A stretch of DNA of 64,000 bases from Typhlomys cinereus (GCA_023101885.1 JALPQD010000408.1:372001-436000); one strand, 5' to 3'; shown: positions 11,545-23,454, numbered from the stretch's first letter. Notes: generated by a model from the sequence alone, not told the origin. Numbers and translations: made by a program.

Positions 11545-11684
11545 ATTCTGACAATGGAGATATTAATTATGATTATGTTCATGAGTTGTCATTGGAAATG
11601 AAGCGTCAAAAGATTCAGAGAGAATTAATGAAACTGGAACAAGAAAATATGGATAAGAGAGAAGAAATTATCATTCAAAAGGAG
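11545..11684 (+). CDS. ZC3H13: ZC3H13 coding exon 2 of window (140 nt)
   Basis: It encodes visible residues 37-83: DSDNGDINYDYVHELSLEM and then a Lys/Glu-rich helix-prone stretch (KRQKIQRELMKLEQENMDKR) that could form a short coiled coil. This part is nearly identical to human as I recall it. The acceptor is 'tttttatttttaag' and the donor GTATAT at 11685. It starts by completing the split Asp codon and ends in phase 0 after Lys-Glu. It lies 7.8 kb after the previous exon. Confidence 0.95.
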
Positions 11685-12707
11685 GTATATTGTTTATTGC
11701 AATAAAAAATGTTATTAACATTAGCATGGATATTGATCAAAGAAATCAGCTTTTTGCTGTATCTTAAATCATAGTAGAACAGCGATATGATCAAGTCACT
11801 GTATCAGCTGTACCATTAATGATTAACATTAATTAATCTTAATCATTAATCTTTTCAATATTTTTATTGTGGAATAAATGTTTTTGCTGTTCTAAAAACT
11901 GGAACTCCATTGCCAAAAATCAGCAATTAATATAAGTGAGTCCACCATAACTGTTTCAAGCCCATCCTATTTCTGGATTGATCTGTTCACCTTTCTAAAC
12001 TATAGAAATACAATTCACTTGAAAGTAACTTACACTTTTTCTGAGATTTTGAAGTATGTGTTTGGGTGCCTGCATGCCACAGTGAATGTGGAGGTCATTC
12101 CCTCCTTTTCATCATGGCTTTGGGGATAGAACTGTGCTCATCAGGCCTGCAGAGCAAGTGCTTTTATCCTCTGAGCCATCATTTCTATAATTTGCTTTTT
12201 TAATGCTAGTATACATTGCGGCAGTTTAATTGTCATATAGGTTAAAGCATAGGTTCAATAATTGGACTAATATCAATAGATGGTAACTCTGGTAATACCT
12301 AACTTTTTAAATTGATTTTAAGGTGTTTTTATTTATTTGTGGGTGTATGTTTTCCATGTGAATGAGTGTGTGTGTCCGTGTGTACTGATGTGTGAATAAG
12401 AGTGTTCTTGAGTGCTTGTGTGCCTATGAAGGCCCAAGGGTGACATCTGGAATCATCCTGGATCGCTCTTCCACTGCTTGCTTTGCTTTGGGGTTTCCCT
12501 CTTTCTGCCTTCTTGGGTCAGAATTACAGGCGAAGACAATGTCTGCTTGGCATTTTTTAATGTGGGATCTGTGAATCCAAAGTCAGGCCCTTGAGCTTTC
12601 AAGGCAAAGTCTAAACACTGAGCTGTCTCCCCAGTCCAAAGTGCTTTTTTATTTTAATACCATGAGTGAATGAGTTTCTGAATTGACTTACTGAATTATT
12701 TTGACAG
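11685..12707 (+). other. Intron with two minus-strand SINEs
   Basis: It contains a diverged B3/B4-like SINE (about 12050-12190, minus) and a B2-like SINE (12334-12637, minus). The acceptor 'tattttgacag' lies 70 nt after the SINE's head end. The rest is AT-rich with nothing recognisable. Confidence 0.75.
12334..12637 (-). mobile_element. B2-like tRNA-derived SINE, minus orientation
   Basis: A TG-rich left end, 'ggcccaagggtgacatctgg', and a right end 'actgagctgtctccccagtcc' complementary to a tRNA-like head. A likely target duplication is 'aaggtgtttttattt' (from 12320) against 'aaagtgcttttttatttt' (from 12638). This copy is more diverged than most. Confidence 0.75.
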
Positions 12708-12865
12708 GTTTCACCAGAAGTGGTTAGATCAAAATTGTCTCCGTCACCTTCTCTAAGAAAGTCCAGTAAATCTCCAAAGCGAAAATCAAGCCCCAAGTCA
12801 TCTTCAGCTAGCAAAAAAGAAAGGAAGACTGCTGTAGTATCTTCTCCCCTGTTGGACCAGCAGAG
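12708..12865 (+). CDS. ZC3H13: ZC3H13 coding exon 3 of window (158 nt)
   Basis: It encodes visible residues 84-135: VSPEVVRSKLSPSPSLRKSS, then a Ser/Lys-rich stretch with KSPKRKSSPKSSSA and ending SSPLLDQQ. The SP and KSP motifs are typical phosphorylation sites of nuclear RNA-processing proteins. The acceptor is 'attttgacag' and the donor GTCAGT at 12866. It enters in phase 0 and leaves two bases (AG) of an Arg codon, completed at 18736. Confidence 0.95.
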
Positions 12866-12955
12866 GTCAGTAGGGTGGTGAGTAGTGCCAGAGACAGATA
12901 CCTCTTTCTGAAGCATGGCTAAAAAACGTTGCTGATGTGATTTGAGGTTTAGTAT

Positions 12956-13244
12956 TTATCAAAAGCTGTTTTCTTCTTGAAAGAAATGCTTAAATTATAG
13001 AAATAATGAAACAGATATTTGTGTCACCTCCATATGTATTTCAAAGCTTTTTATCAAAAGCTGTTTTCTTCTTGAAAGAAATGCTTAAATTATAGAAATA
13101 ATGAAACAGATATTTGTGTCACCTCCATATGTATTTCAAAGCTTTTTATCAAAAGCTGTTTTCTTCTTGAAAGAAATGCTTAAATTATAGAAATAATGAA
13201 ACAGATATTTGTGTCACCTCCATATGTATTTCAAAGCTTTTTAT
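12956..13244. repeat. Perfect 95-bp tandem repeat, three copies
   Basis: The unit starting 'ttatcaaaagctgttttctt' recurs at 12956, 13051 and 13146, a period of exactly 95, with four more bases before the sequence diverges at 13245. By eye all copies are identical. The unit has no coding sense and no obvious transposon identity. It lies 90 bases after the exon 3 donor site. Identity across copies means a recent duplication, or an assembly error. Confidence 0.93.
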
Positions 13245-13380
13245 TCTGCAACTTTGTGTTGATATGTGTACATAACTTTCTTCAACTTACTATTTTACTT
13301 TTCTATTTTTTAGATTCATTATTAACAAATTAATAATAGTATTCACAAGCTGATAATGATGCTATTTATTTATTTTTAAA

Positions 13381-13421
13381 TTTTTGTATCTATTTGCGCA
13401 TGCGTGCGCACACATAGTGCA

Positions 13422-13456
<35 letters not shown>

Positions 13457-14100
13457 CAGAGGCACTTGTGTCCCTGTAGAGAGGATCAAGGGTGACTTCC
13501 AGAATAATCCTGGATTACTCTACCTCCATTTTTGCTTTCCTCTGGATTTTTCCAGGCTCTGCCCAACAGAGCCAGAAGTGTAGGCTACCGCCATTTCGGC
13601 CTGGTGTTTTTATGTAGGACCTAGGATCCAAATTCAGGGCCTTCTGCTTACCAGGCAGAATCTTTTTTTTTTTTTTTTTTTAATTTATTTTTTCCCCAAT
13701 CATACAAGCTCAATAAGTACCCCAGTCCTCTCCCTCCCTCCACCCTTCCCCAGTCCCCCTTGCACCCTGCTCATCTTTTCCCCTTCCTTTCACCCTCCTC
13801 CCTCCCCTTCTCCCGGTACTGCCCTCTTCAGTCCTCCCACCCCTGGAGCATCCTTTTGTGTGAATGCCAAACTTCCTTATGAGTTCTCCACTCTAATGAA
13901 GTGTAAGGACCCAGTGGCATAGCCCAGAGCCCTTTCTTGGGCTCCCCTTTAGTATGGGAACACTATTATGACTGTTAGTCCCTTGCTTCTAAGGATCCTA
14001 GTGCCTGTGATCCATGCTAGACTTTGAGGGGTTGTTGACATGTCAGTCATTGTGCAGGTCATGCAAAGTGCCAGGCAGAATCTTGAGCTGTCTCTCCAGC
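13381..14100 (-). mobile_element. B2-like SINE, minus orientation, split by an L1 insertion
   Basis: The SINE body runs 13381-13650 (TG run, 'cagaggcacttgtgtccctg', 'gaataatcctggattactc') and resumes at 14085-14100 with 'gagctgtctctccagc', the complement of its head. The L1 fragment 13665-14070 sits between. The flanks 'ctatttattt' (from 13362) and 'ctatttatta' (from 14101) look like the SINE's own target duplication. Confidence 0.88.
13665..14070 (-). mobile_element. 5'-truncated L1-like 3' end, minus orientation, nested in a SINE
   Basis: The T run at 13663-13681 is the complement of its poly(A) tail. The following C/T-rich part ('ccctccctccacccttcccc') and 'ggatcctagtgcctgtgatc' match the L1 copy at 26425-27211 and resemble rodent L1 3' ends. 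A perfect 14-bp target duplication, ccaggcagaatctt, flanks it (13651-13664 and 14071-14084). No L1 reading frame is present. Confidence 0.9.
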
Positions 14101-14102
14101 CT

Positions 14103-14104
14103 AT

Positions 14105-14135
<31 letters not shown>

Positions 14136-14320
14136 TGTCGTCATTGTATGTATGGTGTAGGGGTGGAGGCATGCATGTGCCATTGTGCACATGTGTGGTC
14201 AGAGGATGACTCTGTGATGAATTTGGTTCTCTTCCCACCTTTTGAATTCCAGTGGCAAACTCTTAGGTCATGAGGCTGGTGCGGCAAGCATGTCCACTAG
14301 CTGAGCCATTTCTCCAGCCT
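14103..14320 (-). repeat. TTA microsatellite plus B3-like SINE, minus orientation
   Basis: A TTA run (14103-14132) is followed by a B3-like SINE read backwards: 'catgtgtggtcagaggatga', 'ttggttctcttcccacc', 'gctgagccatttctccagcc'. This resembles mouse B3 closely and differs from the window's commonest SINE. Confidence 0.75.
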
Positions 14321-16629
14321 CTGCTTTACATGTTTTGGTTTTAGTCTTAGCTCACTAACTTTAGTATTTATAGTATATATATTTTTTCTTACTAAACATT
14401 TCAGTTTTTATGAATTTTAAATTATAGCACACATAGTGATCATCCTATTTATCTCTTTGTGAACATGATCTAGGCATTACAGTCTTTAAAGGACACAACT
14501 ATGCATATGCATATATTATAATCAGCTGAAGAAATAAAATAGAAATAACAGAATATAGTAGCATCAAGGACTAAGAATGAGATTGTAGTCCATTTTCTTT
14601 CATTTAATAGCCGTCTCCTAGTTTGAGTTTGATTAAGTACATAGCCTTTTTTTCTAACTAAAAATTTCTTCCAAACATTTGGGAAATTGTCTATCTGACA
14701 GCAAAAGTCATGTGCATCTCCTAGTTTCAGATCATTATTCAGACTCCAGTTACTTCATTTGCTTAGATTATTATAGCATCCTACTACAATGTAGTGTACA
14801 ACTCTGAACAAATACACGTTTTCATTCAGTTACCTCAACCTATTTATGCATTTTACAGATGCTGCTAGAGAAATCTTGAAGAAACAATTATTAATTTATT
14901 ATGCTATTGTAAAAGGTGGTTTTCCATTCTAGAGGATGATATGCTTTGACCTTTTCTTTCTTGTCAATATTTTTTATTTTATCTCCCTCTTCTCTACCTT
15001 GCTCTATAATAAATCCTGCACTCTTAGCTTAAATTCTAAATCTCTCATTAACTTTTCCCGTTTCTCTTTACTTTATAGAATTCCATCCCCTTTATGTACC
15101 TGTCAGATTTTGTGTAGACGTTTCTTTCATCTTAATTGCCTTGTGCCTTATATTTCGGCTATGACATAAATGTTTTACAACTTCTATTATATTTAAGCTC
15201 CTTGAAAATTGGGGTCTTGATGGCTTTGTGTTCTGTGTTCCTAAAACTACTTTGCATAGAGCTTTGCATTCTAATAAGGCACTTGGTGATGTCCACTTGA
15301 ACCTCTGCTTTGTTCCTCAGATTGAGTAAACATTGCAGGGAATGTAGAAGAAGTTGAGCCATAGATTAATGTGTTCCGCCCCAGCTTGCTCTTCATCTTC
15401 TTATAACTTTTCCTCAGTTCCATTCCATTGTGCAGTGAATTGCATACATGAAATACCATTTGTTTTCTCATCCATCTTCATGAAATCTTTGAAATTTAAT
15501 CTCTTCATAGGAAGACCATGCATACATTTTCTTGGCCTTTCAAGGATAGTCAAAGAATAGAATTCTCAAGGGAAATGACTGAATGTTGCCCTTGTTTAGA
15601 TCTATAGTGAGTGTATAATAATCTATATGTGATAGTCTGTGGAGAGTGAGATAAGGCTGTAGCATGTGCCACTTGACTTGCAAACATGGAAGCACACCTT
15701 AGTTCAGAAAGATGTACTGTGGATAGTATAGTTCACTTCTGCGCCAGAAGAGATTAGTAAACACTCAGCTGGTTTTTGTTACACTGAATGTTATGGGAAT
15801 ACAGTTTCTGTCAATCATTTTTATCTTTTAAGATTTTAGTACAAATGATAAGCATCTAGTTCTCTGTAAAGTGGGCAGATACTTAGAAATAGAAACGTTT
15901 ATTGTAAATCTTTTAGATGCATAAAAAGTTTGAATCATCTCAAATAATTGAGATCTGTAACTAATATTGTTGGTAGAAGGCAAAGATGAAAAAAAGATTT
16001 GATTATGGTCTTCTAGTAGTTTCTGTGTGCTTAAGTGGTCCTTTCTGTCTGTGATGGTAACAAATGGGAATAAGAACCTAGAGAGCTAATTTTCTGAGCA
16101 CTAAGTAGGAGTCACATGTTTTTGTGCTTCATCTTTTTCAAATCTTGTAGCAATTTTGAGGATTGTCTTTTATCCAGGAAATCCTGAGTGTAGAGAACTC
16201 AAGGTCATATGAAATATGTTCTGTTGAAAACTCGCTAGATGTAGAAAGAAACGACTCCTTAGTACACAAGGCCATATTGAACAATCAGAGCAGATGGCAT
16301 ACATAAAACTGTCAATATAAGAAAACAGGAGTGAGCTTAAATATTAAATTCATAAATACAACTGTGAGAAACAATTATTAATTTACATTTGTGAGAATGT
16401 TGCATTGACAGTTGGGAACAATTGATCTTGAAAAAATTTTTTGTAAAGACAATTGGAAAAGATTTGTAGATTAAAAATAGTAAAATGAAATTTTTAAATA
16501 TAGAATTCATAAAATGTTTGCTACTTAAAGGACAATTTATTATTTGAAGACAAATACGAAGTTCTGGATGGAAATTCTGGGAGCGACAGAAGTTTGATTT
16601 GAGAAGTTGCTTGGACTCGTTGACTGCCG

Positions 16630-16810
16630 ACCTGGCTCCAGTCAGTGAGGGACCCTGTGCCAAGGAAATAAGGCAGGGAGCAATGAGCAGGATTCCAGGG
16701 TCCTCTGTGCTCTCTCACAAACATGCACAGGCATGCACACACATGTGTGTGGTATGTACATATGTGTATGGACACATGGTATGTGGCTATATATGTGTGT
16801 ACATGCTTGA
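16630..16810 (+). repeat. Diverged B3/B4-like SINE with CA/TG-rich tail
   Basis: 'gagggaccctgtgccaagg', then a segment with 'tccagggtcctctgtgctc', then alternating CA/TG sequence, follows the 3' half of B3/B4-type SINEs. The head is not recognisable. Confidence 0.4.
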
Positions 16811-17740
16811 TAAAGGCATGAAGTAGATGTTGAAACTCATCGTTGATTGCACTTCCACTTTATTCCTTAAGGCAGAAATGCTCAGTCAGACCCGAGTTCT
16901 CTGACAGAGCTAGGTTTGTTAGGTAGCTTTCTCTGGGGTGCCCCAAATTCTGCTTCATAAGCTGGAATTGTACCAGAGTTACCATGCCCACTAGCATTAA
17001 CATAAGTTCTGGGGATCTGTTCTCTTGTTTTACAGCACGCACTGTAACCACTGAGTTATTTCCCACACACTAACCCAGGAATGATGGTTTATGTATAATT
17101 TTCCCAGCAGAAAGAAAATTAGTTATCTGAATACACTTCCCAAAAGTAATTATTTCTCCTCTATAGCACTGAATGTTGTGATATGCTTACATATGTAAAA
17201 ATATATATATTGTTATCTGTAAGTATTTTAAGTAAATTATAGAACTCTGAGAAAAAAAGAATTTTCACCTAAAGATACTATTCAATTAATCTCTTATTCA
17301 GTTAATAGGGCAAAAGTTAGCCAGAGTTTTAAATGTTTAATGGATTAAGGTCATACCATTTAACATAAAATTATTTAAAAATACTGAACCAGTTATAAGT
17401 TGAATAGAGCCTTACATGTGAAAGGCAAAATTTTAAACCATGGATGTGATTTAATATTTGGGAATGATTTCTTAAATAAGAATCAAAGATTTCAATTAAC
17501 ATTTAGTAGCAGTGTTTCAGATTTCAGTTTTAGACAATATAGTTAATTGTGCTTTATTATGATAAAAAACTTGGAAGCCCCCTGAAATCCCTGTGGTTAT
17601 GAAATTGAAAGAAGTAATCTTTTAAGGAAATTTCATTAAATCATATTTTAATAATGGTGACTACCCGAGGTACTATTTGTTGTAAAAAATGCTTTCTCTT
17701 AGTCCATGCTCATTCCAAATGAAACATTATAAAGTTTACT

Positions 17741-17748
17741 GGTGTATG

Positions 17749-17832
<84 letters not shown>
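17741..17832. repeat. Compound (TG)n(AG)n microsatellite
   Basis: TG-rich sequence runs 17741-17798 and switches directly to an AG run at 17799-17832. Both blocks are nearly pure, so length variation between individuals is likely. Confidence 0.95.
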
Positions 17833-17834
<2 letters not shown>

Positions 17835-18260
17835 TTGTGATCTCCCCATTCCATACCACACCACCACCATCACCGTATAGTGTGTAAATAGGATTTTTTT
17901 TTCTCTCAGGCTAGAGTTTGCCTTTTCACTTGACAGAGTTTGCCCTTTGGTCTAGTTTTACTTTTGTGTGCCATAAATGTCATAACCAAGAAATTCTTGT
18001 CAAATCCATTTTTTAAGCTTTTCCTCCATATTTTCTTTTAGGATTTTTGCAATTTTAGATTTTATGTTTTGGCTTTTACTCTATTTTGAACTAATTGTTG
18101 AAACAATTTATGAAATTAATTTATGAAACAAAATAAAGATCCAATTTTTTAAGGGTGGATATCTAGTTTTAAATGAGTGAAGAAAAGTATTGAAGTGGTC
18201 AGAGTCATTCCAGTGATTGTGATAGTGTGGTAGAATTACAGGTAGCTTCTGCTTTCCTTC

Positions 18261-18424
18261 TTTTTTTTTTTTTTTTCGAGGGAAGTGTTCGAGACTAGAT
18301 CATGCTGTGTTCCTGGCTGACTTAGTATTTTCTGTGTGGCCTAGGTCGGCCTTGAGCTCACAGCAGCCCTCCTGCCTCAGCTCCCCAAGTGCTGAGACCC
18401 TAGGTGTGCATCGCAACCTCTGGT
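18261..18424 (-). mobile_element. B1 SINE, minus orientation
   Basis: A T run, then 'gtgtggcctaggtcggcc', 'ttgagctcacagcagccc', 'tcctgcctcagctccccaag', 'tgctgagaccctaggtgtgc': an antisense 7SL-derived B1. Confidence 0.8.
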
Positions 18425-18735
18425 GATTTTACTTTTTTCATCTACTTTTCCATATTAGACAAAAAACTGCAACTAAAGAGGTTTTTATTTTATGATATTT
18501 TCTTTCCTGATGCCCTGTCCCTAACTTTTCTCAGAAACTTACCCTTTAACATAATAAAAACATATAATCATCATTAAAAAAGAAGTAGAAAATGGATTCT
18601 TTGCTACTTTTTGTGAGTAAATTAGTAAACTGTTGGTTACTACTATATACCTTTTACTATGCTATATATACCTAAAAAAATCCATTGGGATTCCAGAAAT
18701 ATGTAGACCTCTAATGATAGTTTGTGTGATTTCAG

Positions 18736-18933
18736 GAATTCAAAAAGCAACCAAAGTAAAAAGAAGGGACCACGTACTCCTAGTCCACCCCCTCCTATAC
18801 TAGAAGAAATTGCACTGGGGAAAAAATACAAAGAAAAATATAAAGTGAAAGACAGGATAGAAGAAAAACCAAGAGATGGAAAAGACAGAGGACGAGATTT
18901 TGAAAGGCAACGAGAAAAGAGAGACAAGCCAAG
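18736..18933 (+). CDS. ZC3H13: ZC3H13 coding exon 4 of window (198 nt)
   Basis: It encodes visible residues 136-201: NSKSNQSKKKGPRTPSPPPP, then a Lys/Glu/Arg-rich stretch (GKKYKEKYKVKDRIEEK) ending RQREKRDKPR. The GPRTPSPPPP motif and the following residues agree with human ZC3H13. The acceptor is 'gtgatttcag' and the donor GTAAGT at 18934. Exon length is a multiple of three and both ends split an Arg codon after two bases, so skipping it would keep frame. Confidence 0.95.
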
Positions 18934-19406
18934 GTAAGTACAGTTGCTTGTATGGGATCCAGACTGCTGGTTTTGTGGAAGCTTTGGGATGTTAGCAAGT
19001 GGCTTTTTTTTTTTTTTATCGTTTTCAACATTGTGTATTATGTTTAATAACTTACATTTTTAATCTCAAATGATTATTAAACATTAATTTAAATTTAATT
19101 TATTTACTGTAAAAACAAAAATTTTGAATTCTCCCATTCTTATAGTTTATTTTTACTCTGTTGATTTTACCCTCTTGACAAACAAAACTTTTGTTTAATT
19201 TAGTGTTTGTCTGTTTTTTTGCTTTTGTTGTATTCTTGATGTCATACTTAAGAAATCATTGCCAAGTCCAATGTATAAGGTTTTTCATACGTGTTTCTTT
19301 TGGGCGTTAATAATTGTTTTGGTTCTTAGATTTATGGCTTCTATAGTTAGTTTATGTAATATCACCCCAAAGTCATTAGAATGATTACAAATATGACAAT
19401 ACTGTA

Positions 19407-19714
19407 GTTTTTATTATTTCTTTTTATTTTTTTATTATTTATTCAATTGTGCGTGTGTGTGTACGCGCGTGCGCGTGTGTATGTATGTGTGTGTGTGTGT
19501 GTGTAGAACCATGGGCAAATTCGGGAACCACCATGGACACCTCCACCTCCTCCTTGTTTACTCTGCCCCGGGATTCACAGGCTCTGCCCTTCCAGGACCA
19601 GAAGCACAGGCCGCCCCCGCTTCTGCCCGGTGTCTATACATGGGGTCTAGGATCTGAACTCAGGACCTTCCGCCTGCAAGGCAGAGGCTTAACCCCTAAG
19701 CCACCTCTCCAGCC
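19407..19714 (-). mobile_element. B2-like tRNA-derived SINE, minus orientation
   Basis: A mixed TG/CG-rich tail (19449-19503), the common body, and the head complement 'aagccacctctccagcc'. A 13-bp target duplication 'tgacaatactgta' flanks it (19394-19406 and 19715-19727). Confidence 0.9.
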
Positions 19715-20603
19715 TGACAATACTGTACTTTTTAAATACAGCTTTATAATATGTTTTGAAATCTCAGAGAAAAGTCTCTGACTTCATTCTTTTTTTAAAT
19801 GGTTTTAACTATTTGGAAATCCTTTAAAGATCCATATAGATTTTAGAGTGAAAATTTTTGTTTCTGGAAGGAAAAAAAAAGACCATTGGGATTTTGATAG
19901 TTGCATTGTTCACAGATTGTTCACTTGTTTTAGTAAGTCTTTTAATTCTTAACACAGTCTTTTAATTCTTTCCTTTTTTTTTTTATTTTGCTAGTTCCTT
20001 TAAGCAGTTTTTTGTCTCCTTATTATGATTGTTTTATTGTTGCTTTTACAGTCCAAGAATAAACTCCATGTGGTCATAGTTTGTATACATTTTAATGTGC
20101 TCTTGAAATTAGCTTGCTAACACTTTGTTGAAAATTGTATGTAAGTTTTTATCAAAGGATGATTAGCTTACCAGTTCATTACACTTTCAAAATACAAATT
20201 TGATAAGGATCAAATTCATTCTTGATTACTTGCTAGATTTATTCTTTCATAAACTTAATATTTCCTTAGGGGATAAAAACTAACTCTTTAGAGGGACCTC
20301 AGTCTAGTTTTATCCACCCTAAATACAAATGTTAAGAGAGAGAGAGGTTTAAGAAAAAAGATAGGGACACACATGCTCCAGAGTAGGTATCAAGTTCTCA
20401 AAAGAATGTCATCTTTTCTTTTTTAAAATGTAATAAAATTACAAGATTTTACTTGACTCTGCCAGTTAACTTAATGTAAGACCCTGGGCAATTTGGTTGT
20501 TCTCTCTGTGTATCTACTTCTTCAGCTATAAATATGCATATTATACATCATTGGGTTCAGTCAGGATCAAATGAGGTAATACTTGTTAGGCTTGTTTGTT
20601 TTT

Positions 20604-20690
20604 TTTGTGGTGCTGAACATTGAATCCAGAACCTCACACATGCCAGGCGAGTACTTTAGAACTGAATTATATCCTCAGCCCAAATGAAGT
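20604..20690 (-). repeat. ID-like SINE fragment, minus orientation
   Basis: 'gtgctgaacattgaatccag' to 'gtactttagaactgaattat' to 'cctcagccc' follows the reversed ID/tRNA-Ala layout, with many changes. Confidence 0.5.
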
Positions 20691-21744
20691 GATACTTTAA
20701 AAAACTAAGCTAAAATGTTAAATAAAAAATACATGTATTCAGCTTTCTGTTGAATAGAGTAGCTACATTGATTTATCTCATGTTCTAGAATTGGCTTTCT
20801 TATCTGCTATTCTGAGTAGAAATTCTTAAATATTTTTCCATTATAGTCTATAACCGAGTACTTAGAATCTTAAAATATTTCAAAGAGTTTCATTGTTAGA
20901 TCATACTGCTACACATGCGTAATACACATGGATGAAGGTTCAGTTAGATTCATGTCCAGGATTTGACCCTCCTTCCCTGACCCGTCATTTTGTTTTCACT
21001 GTTTTCGGTCATTAGTACTTCAAAAGAATAGTAACTGGAAAATGTAAAGATCCTAAAACTAAGTCATCATTTTTCTGCAGCTGAAAAGGGCATATGAGAA
21101 GATATGAAGGGTAAAATGGTGAAGCTTACTTGACCATGCATTAGTGTTCTGGCCTTAAACATATTAGGCCTGATTATCTTAAGCCTGAACTGCAATTCTT
21201 TTTTTTCCCCTTTGCTGTAGGCAATGTGATTAGGCTATATGATATATTTTTAAAGATGCTGTGAATAAATTGTGTGTGTTTGTGCCTGTATGTGTATTTC
21301 TTTGAACTTACCACCAAAGATATTTGTAGACACTATTGAAGGAAAAAAACTTGTAACAGCTGTCCATTGGTAAATTGTTTGTTAATATGAAGACTTCTGT
21401 TTTTCCTGTTCAGTAGAATGTTTTTGAATGGATGCTGATCTAAACGATCTCCAAATTTGGGTAAAAATTATTGAGCATTGTCATTTGTATCTGTAATATG
21501 TTTCTATTTAGAGCCAGTTAAGTTTTATTGGCTTATTACTTTGTTAGAAAAGAACAGCAGTTTTTATTAAAGCTAGTGCTTTGATGGACTCCGCTGAGAT
21601 GAGAGTGGTATTCTAGAGAGTAGGTTTTTATTTTTTGTCAACTATTATCCAAAAAACATTTCTGTTTATTTGTCTAATTTTATAAATCTTTGAGATTGTT
21701 TTCCTGTATCACCAGCATATTTTTTAGAATCAAATATTTTATTT

Positions 21745-22036
21745 GGGCTGGAGAGACTCAGGATTAAGCCTCTGCCTTACAAGCAGATACTGAGTTCAGA
21801 TCCCAGATCCCACACTAAAAAAAAAAAAATCCACTTGGAAATGGCGGCAGCCTGTACTGGGCGGTGGAACCTGGAAAACTCCAGTGCAAAGGAGGAGATA
21901 AAGCAGTTAATAGGGTAATTCCCAAAGTCACCTTTGGGCCTCCATAGGCACATAGAGAGCCCTCTGATACACACAGATACACTCTGAATGAATGAATGAA
22001 TGAATGAATGAATGAATGAATGAATGAATGAATGAA
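21745..22036 (+). mobile_element. B2-like SINE with (GAAT)n tail, plus orientation
   Basis: The head 'gggctggagagactcagg' lacks a few bases of the usual 'gagatggctcag'. The body is the common family, with an A run inside (21817-21829). The tail is a GAAT run at 21985-22036 in place of the usual CA run. Confidence 0.85.
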
Positions 22037-23143
22037 AATTTTAAAAAATGAAAGGTCTACTAAGACATCATTTCTAAACAGTGTAGTATGGGGCTGCAGT
22101 TCTCAGCTATGGGTTGTTTTGCCTTCTGGGAGACATTTGGCAATGTTCAGAGTAGGTTTTATTTATTTGTTTTTTTGTTTGTTTGTTTTTGTTATTGTTG
22201 TTTGGGTTTTTACTGTCACAACTCCCGATAGGAGCTGTGCGACTTGCATCTAGTGATTGTTGACCAGGATACTGTGTAATATCCTACAATGAACAGGAAC
22301 ACTTCCAAAGAATTACCTACTACAAAATACCAGTTGTATGATGATTGAGATGCCCTCACTTAAGATTAATAGTAATTGTGCTACTGTTGTAGGTTTAAAA
22401 GGAATTGATTATAGGTCCTGCAGATAATTCTAGAAGACTTCCACATGTTTGAACTGTTCAGTAGACATCTAAATTTCCTCCTAAATAGTTGTTTTGAGAA
22501 ATGATGCTTATCTGTGTGATTCTGGTAACAGTGCTTGCCTCCCACAAGTGAAGGCAGGTTGTTTTAGTTGAAATATAAGCTCTGTTGTCTATAAACCCTA
22601 GTCCAAATACTAGGTCAAGCAGCACAGACTGCATTCCTTAGCTAGAATACAGACAGCCTGCCTTCTCCCTATCCTCTAATCCACAGATATTCTCGAATCC
22701 ACAGATATTCTCTTTATTTTTTACCTGAATTGTATGTGTGTGTGCATGTGCGTGTGTTTGTGTGTATGTGTATTTGTGTGTGTTTATAGCTGTTTGTGGC
22801 CATCCCCCTCCAAGCACTTGTTCACATTTAGAAACTATTGGAATGATTAACATGCATAATAACTTAGGCTACTCTGTCTTTGTTCAGGGGTCACGTATCC
22901 TAGAAGAGGCAGTGTGCTTTGCTATTTGCACAAAGCTTAGGCAACAGGCAGCAAACTGTTGCTTCCACTTGGCTTACATTTTTAAAAAGCAATTTTGTAA
23001 CTTTGTAGCATTGTGAATTAAATTTACAATGGAATTATTGCTTATACTTTCAGCTTTAACTTGATACCTAGTTTTATTTTTAAGGATTTTCATTGACTAA
23101 ATTGAAGGCTTTTGAACAAGTGTCTTCCTCTTTTCTCTCATAG

Positions 23144-23454
23144 ATCTTCTTCTCCAGCAGGACAGCATCATTCTCCAATATCTTCGCGACATCATTCATC
23201 ATCTTCACAGTCAGGCTCATCTATTCAGAGACATTCTCCTTCTCCCCGCCGAAAAAGAACTCCTTCACCATCCTACCATCGGACACTGACTCCATCGCTA
23301 CGGCGCTCTGCTTCTCCCTATCCTTCACACTGTCTGTCTTCCCCTCAGAGAAAGCAAAGCCCTCCCAGACATCGCTCTCCTATGCGGGAGAAAGGAAGGC
23401 ATGATCATGAACGGACTTCACAGTCTCATGATCGCCGTCATGAAAGGAGAGAAG
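23144..23454 (+). CDS. ZC3H13: ZC3H13 coding exon 5 of window (311 nt)
   Basis: It encodes visible residues 202-305, a Ser/Pro/Arg/His-rich low-complexity segment: SSSPAGQHHSPISSRHHSSS, PSPRRKRTPSPSYHR, SPQRKQSPPRHRSPMREK, ending in a His/Arg-rich run (SHDRRHERRE). Repeated SP, TP and RSP motifs suggest dense phosphorylation, as in RS-type splicing proteins. Nearly every residue agrees with the human protein as I recall it. The donor is GTATGT at 23455. It begins by completing an Arg codon and leaves one base of a Glu codon. Confidence 0.96.

Larger units (their letters stand above)
12866..18735 (+). other. Intron with tandem triplication, nested L1 in SINE, B3 and B1 (5.9 kb)
   Basis: It holds the 95-bp triplication (12956-13244), the SINE/L1 nest (13381-14100), a TTA repeat and B3-like SINE (14103-14320), a diverged B3-like copy with a CA/TG-rich tail (about 16630-16810, plus), a compound TG/AG microsatellite (17741-17832) and a B1 (18261-18424, minus). 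The stretch 14330-16620 is AT-rich and shows nothing I can name. Confidence 0.75.
18934..23143 (+). other. Intron with several SINEs (4.2 kb)
   Basis: It holds a B2-like SINE with target duplication (19407-19714, minus), an ID-like fragment (about 20604-20690, minus), a plus-strand B2-like SINE with a GAAT tail (21745-22036) and a short TG-rich tract (22731-22790). The rest is AT-rich with no exon seen. The acceptor 'cctcttttctctcatag' is strongly pyrimidine-rich. Confidence 0.75.

Noticed and set aside
12956..13244. Regularly spaced repeats resembling a CRISPR array
   Set aside because: The copies are contiguous tandem units with no spacers, in a mammalian intron.
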